Assembly (NCBI GenBank): GCA_905612385.1
Contig: CAJQRR010000005.1
Coordinates: forward strand, 1-10,448
DNA: 10,448 bases
Direction of reading: 5' to 3'
Origin: an uncultured Candidatus Pelagibacter sp.
GTDB lineage: Bacteria; Pseudomonadota; Alphaproteobacteria; Pelagibacterales; Pelagibacteraceae
The translations under genes were made by a program, and so were the position numbers. This document shows positions 6,799 to 10,448 of the stretch, one piece after another. Every line of letters starts with the position of its first letter. The stretch's first letter is position 1. The notes beneath the pieces are model-generated. The model saw only the letters and a list, made by a program, of their open reading frames with translations, was not told the origin of the DNA and ran no database searches.

Positions 6799-8125
6799 CT
6801 TTTTTAATATTTTCAATATTATGTGAAGTTCTATTGAGTGCTTGCTCTAGGTCTTCAATGATATCATCTATATGCTCTATGCCTATCGCCAACCTTACAT
6901 ACCCTGGTGTGACACCAGCTGCTAATAGTTCTTTCTCATTTAATTGACTGTGAGTAGTTGACCCTGGATGAATAGCTAAACTTCTTGCGTCACCAATATT
7001 AGCCACATGGTAGAACATTTTTAAAGCTTCAATAAATTTCTTACCAGCTTCAATACCACCTTTTAGCTCTATTCCAACTAAACCACCGAATCCACCCTTA
7101 AGATATTTTTTAGCTCTTTTACCTATCTCTCCGTCATATTTTGTTGGATAGATTACTCTAGCAACATTTTTGTGTTTAGATAAATACTCGACAGTTTTTT
7201 CAGCATTTAAGCAATGTTGTTTCATTCTTAAAGCTACTGTTTCAAGTCCTTGTATAATTCCAAAAGCATTATCAGGCGCTAGAGCTGAACCAAGGTCTCT
7301 TAAAAGAGTAACTCTTGCCCTAACTACAAATGATACATTGGCACCAGTAAGTTCTGGAACAGCTTTACCCCAAATAACCCCACCATAACTTGCATCAGGT
7401 TCATTAAATAAAGGTTGTCTTTTAGGGTCTGCAGTCCAATCAAAATTTCCACCATCAACTAGACATCCACCTACAACAGTTCCATGACCAGCAATATATT
7501 TTGTGAGTGAGTGAACAACAACTGCTGCACCATGCTCTAAAGGCTTACAGAGAATAGGGGATGCTGTATTATCCATTATTAAAGGTATGTTATATTTTCT
7601 TCCAATATCAGACACTTCCTGGATAGGAAAAACTCTTAGGTATGGATTAGGTAAAGTTTCTCCATAAAAAGCTCTAGTCTTATCATCTACAGCTTTTTCA
7701 AAGTTTTTTGGATCAGCAGGATCTGCATATCTAACTTCAATTCCAAGCTTACTCAAAGTGTGGGTAAATAAAGAAATAGTTCCACCGTAAAGATCAGTTG
7801 AGCTAACTATATTGTCTCCAGCTTGAGCAACATTTAAAATTGCAAATGTTGAAGCAGTTTGTCCAGAAGACACTGTTAAACAGGCTAAACCACCTTCTAA
7901 TGCTGCTACCCTTTTTTCTAGGGCATCATTAGTAGGGTTCATAATTCTTGTATAAATATTCCCAAACTCCTTCAAGCTAAAGAGATTCGCAGCATGTTCG
8001 GTACTATCAAACAAGTATGAAGTTGTTCTATAGATTGGAACTGCTACAGCTTTAGTTGTTGGGTCACTTCTATAATCACCACCGTGAATAACTATAGTTT
8101 CTGGGTTTTGTCTTTTTGTACTCAT
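6782..8125 (-). CDS. metY: O-acetylhomoserine sulfhydrylase (PLP-dependent)
   Basis: This 447-residue enzyme belongs to the Cys/Met-metabolism PLP family. It forms homocysteine from O-acetylhomoserine and sulfide in the cytoplasm. Visible active-site elements are Tyr58 and Arg60 (YTRIMNPT, phosphate contacts from the partner subunit), SSGQTA from 86, Tyr113 (DLYGGT, stacks on PLP), Asp185 (DNTAS, binds the pyridine nitrogen) and Lys209 (HSLTKYIAGHG, the Schiff-base lysine). The length exceeds the roughly 380-400 of MetB/MetZ and fits the longer MetY subgroup, as do the GGTISLF and SLAIHPGSTTHSQL segments. The start at 8125 has a good SD (8132-8137). The SAM-binding RNA elements upstream support a methionine-pathway role. 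O-succinylhomoserine as substrate cannot be excluded from sequence alone. Confidence 0.95.
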   Translation of the reverse strand: MSTKRQNPETIVIHGGDYRSDPTTKAVAVPIYRTTSYLFDSTEHAANLFSLKEFGNIYTRIMNPTNDALEKRVAALEGGLACLTVSSGQTASTFAILNVAQAGDNIVSSTDLYGGTISLFTHTLSKLGIEVRYADPADPKNFEKAVDDKTRAFYGETLPNPYLRVFPIQEVSDIGRKYNIPLIMDNTASPILCKPLEHGAAVVVHSLTKYIAGHGTVVGGCLVDGGNFDWTADPKRQPLFNEPDASYGGVIWGKAVPELTGANVSFVVRARVTLLRDLGSALAPDNAFGIIQGLETVALRMKQHCLNAEKTVEYLSKHKNVARVIYPTKYDGEIGKRAKKYLKGGFGGLVGIELKGGIEAGKKFIEALKMFYHVANIGDARSLAIHPGSTTHSQLNEKELLAAGVTPGYVRLAIGIEHIDDIIEDLEQALNRTSHNIENIKKAKAVG

Positions 8126-8129
8126 CTTG

Positions 8130-8186
8130 TGCTCCTTTTTAGTACTTAAGCTAATGCAAGGCGTACAATATAGTTCAAATGCCTAC
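8130..8186 (-). ncRNA. SAM-V riboswitch upstream of metY
   Basis: Read on the minus strand, a P1 half AGGC (8184-8181) pairs with GCCU (8162-8159) around the loop AUUUGAACUAUAUUG. The downstream UGCAUUAGCUUAAG and CUAAAAAGGAG end in the metY SD. This is the SAM-II-like pseudoknot layout with the SD inside the motif, as described for SAM-V in Pelagibacter and marine metagenomes. Binding of S-adenosylmethionine would be expected to block ribosome access and reduce MetY synthesis. The motif match and position are seen in the sequence; the class name and mechanism are family knowledge. I could not fully assign the pseudoknot pairs by eye. GUAC at 8166-8163 and GUAC at 8145-8142 are one self-complementary candidate. 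Confidence 0.8.
8132..8137 (-). promoter_or_regulatory. metY Shine-Dalgarno, embedded in the SAM-V element
   Basis: On the minus strand AAGGAG reads from 8137 to 8132, 6 bases before the metY ATG. It is the strongest SD in the window, where most genes have little or none. It forms the 3' end of the SAM-V-like motif (CUAAAAAGGAG), so ligand binding would be expected to occlude it. Confidence 0.85.
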
Positions 8187-8204
8187 CGAAAATGAGTATA
8201 AATA

Positions 8205-8250
8205 ATCCTGTTTAGCAATACTTAGCCTGCAATAGGAACAAATCGGCTTA
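8205..8250 (-). ncRNA. SAM-II riboswitch upstream of SAM-V and metY
   Basis: On the minus strand AGCC (8248-8245) pairs with GGCU (8227-8224) to form P1. The loop contains GAUUU, then CCUAUUGC, and the 3' tail is GCUAAACAGG (8216-8207). The known SAM-II aptamer from marine metagenomes has the same order: P1, GAUUU...CC.AUUGC, P1', then GCUAAAAAGG. A pseudoknot pairing UCCU in the loop with AGGA in the tail is possible. The element lies about 20 bases upstream of the SAM-V P1, giving a tandem pair. No hairpin followed by a U-run is seen between them, so how SAM-II acts (transcription or translation) is not evident. Confidence 0.8.
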
Positions 8251-8253
8251 ATT

Positions 8254-8281
8254 AAAATAACATTCTCTACACTTATTGCAA
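8254..8281 (-). promoter_or_regulatory. metY: Candidate metY promoter (extended -10)
   Basis: On the minus strand TTGCAA (8281-8276) and TATTTT (8259-8254) are separated by 16 bases. The -10 is preceded by TGT, giving an extended TGnTATTTT. Transcription would start around 8247, at the first bases of the SAM-II P1 helix, so the leader would consist almost entirely of the two aptamers. That fit raises confidence above what the hexamers alone would give. Confidence 0.5.
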
Positions 8282-8294
8282 GCTAAATATAAAA

Positions 8295-8322
8295 TTGACT
8301 TTATATCTAATAATAGTATTAA
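8295..8322 (+). promoter_or_regulatory. rplM: Candidate rplM promoter
   Basis: TTGACT (8295-8300, 5 of 6 to consensus) and TATTAA (8317-8322) are separated by 16 bases and lie directly upstream of the rplM ATG at 8333. If used, the transcript would start around 8329 and be almost leaderless, which agrees with the absence of an SD before the ATG. It is divergent from the metY promoter, with about 14 bases between the two -35 elements. Confidence 0.4.
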
Positions 8323-8332
8323 TCCTCGCACA

Positions 8333-8794
8333 ATGACAAAATTTCTAAAACAAAGTGAATTAACTAGCAACTGGTTTGAAATTGATGCAAAAAATGCCGT
8401 AGTTGGAAGGCTTGCTTCTATAATAGCAATGATTGTTAGAGGAAAAAATAAAACTACTTTTACTCCTCATATGGATGATGGTGATTTTGTTGTAGTAAAA
8501 AATGTTGAACAAGCAAAATTCACTGGAAAAAAATTCAAGAACAAAAAGTATTACAGACACACTGGTCACCCCGGTGGAATTAAAGAAATAACACCTGAAA
8601 AATTATTAGAAAAAGATAAACCGGGTGAGTCATTAAAACTAGCTGTTAAAAGAATGTTACCTGGCGGAGTACTTGGTAGAAAACAATTAACTAAAGTAAA
8701 AATTTATGCTGGTGAAGATCATCCTCATGCAGCACAAAACCCTAAACTTTTAGACTTAGGTAAATTAAACAGTAAAAATTTAATAAGAAATTAA
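8333..8794 (+). CDS. rplM: 50S ribosomal protein L13
   Basis: A 153-residue protein with L13 signatures: WFEIDAKNAVVGRLAS near the N-terminus, TFTPHMDDGDFVVV, KYYRHTGHPGG, KRMLPGGVLGR and the YAGEDHPHAAQNP C-terminal segment. The length fits alphaproteobacterial L13. I chose the ATG at 8333 (MTKFLKQSEL...) rather than an upstream in-frame TTG at 8276. The extra 19 residues have no L13 similarity, and the TTG falls inside the divergent metY promoter. L13 is an early-assembly protein of the large subunit. rpsI starts one base after the stop, so the pair should be co-transcribed, as in most bacteria. Confidence 0.96.
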   Translation: MTKFLKQSELTSNWFEIDAKNAVVGRLASIIAMIVRGKNKTTFTPHMDDGDFVVVKNVEQAKFTGKKFKNKKYYRHTGHPGGIKEITPEKLLEKDKPGESLKLAVKRMLPGGVLGRKQLTKVKIYAGEDHPHAAQNPKLLDLGKLNSKNLIRN

Positions 8795-8795
8795 T

Positions 8796-9245
8796 ATGGA
8801 AACAGCAGTCTCACCAAATAAAGTTGCTCCAAAAAAACCTAAAATTAAACTAGATTTTAAAGATAGTAAATATGCAACAGGTAGAAGAAAAAAATCAATT
8901 GCAAAAATTTGGGTAAAAAAAGGTACGGGTAAAATTTATGTAAATGGCAGAACTATGCAAGACTATTTCACTAGTGGAAGTCATAAAATGCAAATTACAA
9001 GACCATTCGAAATTATAAATCAAGCAACAGATTATGACGTTAGATGTAGTGTTGCAGGTGGTGGACACACAGGTCAAGCTGGTGCAATGGTACACGGTAT
9101 TGCTAAAGCTTTAATTTTGTTTGATGCAGATAATAGAGCTATACTTAAGACGGAAAAATTAAATACTAGAGATTCTAGGTCAGTTGAAAGAAAAAAACCT
9201 GGTCGTAGAAAAGCTAGAAGAAGCTTCCAATTCTCGAAAAGATAA
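8796..9245 (+). CDS. rpsI: 30S ribosomal protein S9
   Basis: A 149-residue protein with an N-terminal lysine/proline-rich extension (about 1-25) before the S9 core. The core shows YATGRRKKSIAKIWVKKGTGKIYVNG, GGGHTGQAGAMVHGIAKAL, and the invariant basic tail RKKPGRRKARRSFQFSKR, whose last residues contact tRNA in the ribosomal P site. The extension is common in alphaproteobacterial S9. It lies one base after rplM and 34 bases before argC. The three-gene order rplM-rpsI-argC is frequent in alphaproteobacteria. Confidence 0.97.
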   Translation: METAVSPNKVAPKKPKIKLDFKDSKYATGRRKKSIAKIWVKKGTGKIYVNGRTMQDYFTSGSHKMQITRPFEIINQATDYDVRCSVAGGGHTGQAGAMVHGIAKALILFDADNRAILKTEKLNTRDSRSVERKKPGRRKARRSFQFSKR

Positions 9246-9279
9246 TTCTTTTTTAACCCTAAACTGCTATAGTAAAAAA

Positions 9280-10302
9280 ATGCCTAAGCTTAATGTTTTA
9301 GTTGCTGGATCAACTGGTTATATTGGTGTTCAATTAATTAAACTATTAGTTAAACACAGTGATATTAGAATCAAATACCTTTGTGGGAATTCATCTGCAG
9401 GAAAGACGATTTCTAGTTATGAGAAATCATTAAGTTCAAAAGTATTACCAAAAATTACTAAGTATAATAAATCTTTCTTAAAAAATATTGATCTTGTATT
9501 TACAGCCTTACCTAATGGTGGGAGCCAAGATATTTCAAATGATTTACTAGATCATAATGTGCTAATTGATTTAGCAGCTGATTTTAGACTTAATAAAGCA
9601 TCAGACTATTTAAAATGGTATAAGCAAAAACATAGATCGGTTAAGAATATTAAAAAATCAATTTATTCTTTACCAGAAATTAATGGTGATAAAGTAAAGA
9701 AATATAATATTATTGGGTGTCCAGGCTGTTATCCGACATCGATACTTTTACCTCTTATACCTTTAGTTAAAAAAAATTTAATAAAAATAGATAATGTAAT
9801 TATAGATTCTAAATCTGGTTATTCGGGTGCGGGAAGAGGGGTTCATGATAAATATAAAGATAAAAACCTTTATGAGTCATTAAGCGCATATGGTGTTGGT
9901 TTCCATAGACATAACTCTGAAATTCAACAGGAAATTAATAACTACACTAAAAAGAAATTCTCTTTTACTTTTACACCCCATCTAACACCAATGTTTAGAG
10001 GAATTTTAAGCACAATTTATGTTGATTTAAACAAAGGTGTAAGTTCTAAAAAATTAGAAAAAACCTTAAATGTAGAATATTCAAAAAGCAGATTCGTTAA
10101 AATTTTAAAAACAAATTCGTTACTAAGTACAAATGACGTAATTAACACAAATAATTGCTCTATAGTAATTTGTAAAACTAAGTATAAAAATAAGGTTATT
10201 ATATTATCTGCTATTGATAATCTAATTAAAGGCGGAGCAGGTCAAGCAATACAAAATATGAATATCAAATATGGCTTTAATGAAACAAAAGGATTAATTT
10301 GA
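9280..10302 (+). CDS. argC: N-acetyl-gamma-glutamyl-phosphate reductase
   Basis: This 340-residue enzyme performs the NADPH-dependent third step of arginine synthesis, reducing N-acetylglutamyl phosphate to the semialdehyde. It has an N-terminal dinucleotide-binding motif VAGSTGYIG (8-16), the catalytic segment GCPGCYPTS with the nucleophile Cys150, DSKSGYSGAGRG, and a C-terminal DNLIKGGAGQAIQNMN. The length is normal. The frame is open upstream to an ATG at 9184, but that would overlap the conserved S9 tail and add 32 residues without similarity. The ATG at 9280 begins right at the Rossmann strand (MPKLNVLVAGSTG). No good SD is seen. Its stop overlaps the next gene's apparent start. Confidence 0.96.
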   Translation: MPKLNVLVAGSTGYIGVQLIKLLVKHSDIRIKYLCGNSSAGKTISSYEKSLSSKVLPKITKYNKSFLKNIDLVFTALPNGGSQDISNDLLDHNVLIDLAADFRLNKASDYLKWYKQKHRSVKNIKKSIYSLPEINGDKVKKYNIIGCPGCYPTSILLPLIPLVKKNLIKIDNVIIDSKSGYSGAGRGVHDKYKDKNLYESLSAYGVGFHRHNSEIQQEINNYTKKKFSFTFTPHLTPMFRGILSTIYVDLNKGVSSKKLEKTLNVEYSKSRFVKILKTNSLLSTNDVINTNNCSIVICKTKYKNKVIILSAIDNLIKGGAGQAIQNMNIKYGFNETKGLI

Positions 10303-10448
10303 AATACATATTTTTATCTTTAATATTATTTTTAACTTCTTGTTCATTAAGTAAAGACTCAGCTTACTGGAATGAAGATCCAATAAAAAAATCTGCTGAA
10401 GATAAAAAACTATCTAAGATATTAAAGAAAACTGATGATTATAAATCT
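10299..10448 (+). CDS. Putative lipoprotein, N-terminal part, apparent TTG start (3' end outside the window)
   Basis: From a TTG at 10299 the frame is open for 50 codons to the window edge. It begins with a short signal peptide, reading KYIFLSLILFLTSC, with the lipobox LTSC (Cys15). The mature part seen so far is charged and lysine-rich (YWNEDPIKKSAEDKKLSKILKK), with no domain I recognise. The TTG overlaps the argC stop as TTGA, a 4-base coupling arrangement. No ATG or GTG precedes the signal peptide in this frame, so TTG is the only start that keeps a proper signal sequence. It is probably exported and anchored in the envelope. Function unknown. Confidence 0.7.
   Translation, partial: MKYIFLSLILFLTSCSLSKDSAYWNEDPIKKSAEDKKLSKILKKTDDYKS

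Noticed and set aside
7170..7388. Plus-strand open frame antisense to metY
   Set aside because: It lies entirely within the conserved metY coding sequence and has no recognisable protein features.
8360..8569. Minus-strand open frame inside rplM
   Set aside because: It is a shadow of L13; the product is low-complexity and unlike any known protein.
8895..9095. Minus-strand open frame inside rpsI
   Set aside because: It is a shadow of the conserved S9 core.
17..10420. A 14-base direct repeat (AAACTATCTAAGAT) at 17-30 and 10407-10420, near both window ends
   Set aside because: Both copies lie in coding frames and encode similar lysine-rich peptides (KLSKI). In AT-rich DNA of this length about one such match is expected by chance, and the flanks do not extend.

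Overview
The window reads as a compact, very AT-rich alphaproteobacterial chromosome segment, most likely from the SAR11 / Pelagibacterales lineage. This rests on the gene order (thiL-hppA; bamE / cytochrome bc1 chaperone / rpmF-plsX-ihfA-merR; ctaA; metY; rplM-rpsI-argC), the near absence of intergenic DNA, the strong A/T codon bias, and a SAM-II plus SAM-V riboswitch pair in front of metY, an arrangement known from Pelagibacter. No mobile elements, CRISPR arrays, tRNAs or rRNAs were seen. No gene-free stretch exceeds about 210 bases.

Layout. 1-238: the 3' end of thiL (thiamine-phosphate kinase). 328-2433: hppA, a membrane proton-pumping pyrophosphatase of the K+-independent type. 2441-2905 (minus): a BamE-like outer-membrane assembly lipoprotein. 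Its ATG interlocks with the ATG of the divergent bc1-complex assembly chaperone gene (2904-3371). A tight plus-strand run follows: rpmF (L32), plsX, ihfA, a MerR-type regulator and rpmG (L33), ending at 5443. A small minus-strand chorismate mutase (5446-5736) faces it. ctaA (heme A synthase, 5779-6798) is divergent from the mutase and overlaps the 3' end of minus-strand metY (6782-8125) by 17 bases. The 207-base gap 8126-8332 holds the metY control region and the start region of rplM. rplM, rpsI and argC then run on the plus strand. A lipoprotein gene with an apparent TTG start overlaps the argC stop and runs off the window.

How the genes work together. Most are core housekeeping: ribosomal proteins (L32, L33, L13, S9), phospholipid initiation (PlsX), respiratory assembly (bc1 chaperone, heme A for the terminal oxidase), energy conservation from pyrophosphate (HppA), envelope assembly (BamE), and amino-acid synthesis (chorismate mutase, MetY, ArgC). 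The best-supported regulatory story is metY. A candidate extended -10 promoter would start transcription just ahead of a SAM-II aptamer, which is followed by a SAM-V aptamer whose 3' end is the metY Shine-Dalgarno.

No clearly new system was recognised. The items most worth a second look are the tandem SAM riboswitch, the absence of fabH and of a DUF177/YceD gene from a cluster where they usually sit, the substituted catalytic position in the chorismate mutase, an 8-bp complementarity that could mask the hppA ribosome binding site, and several extreme gene overlaps.
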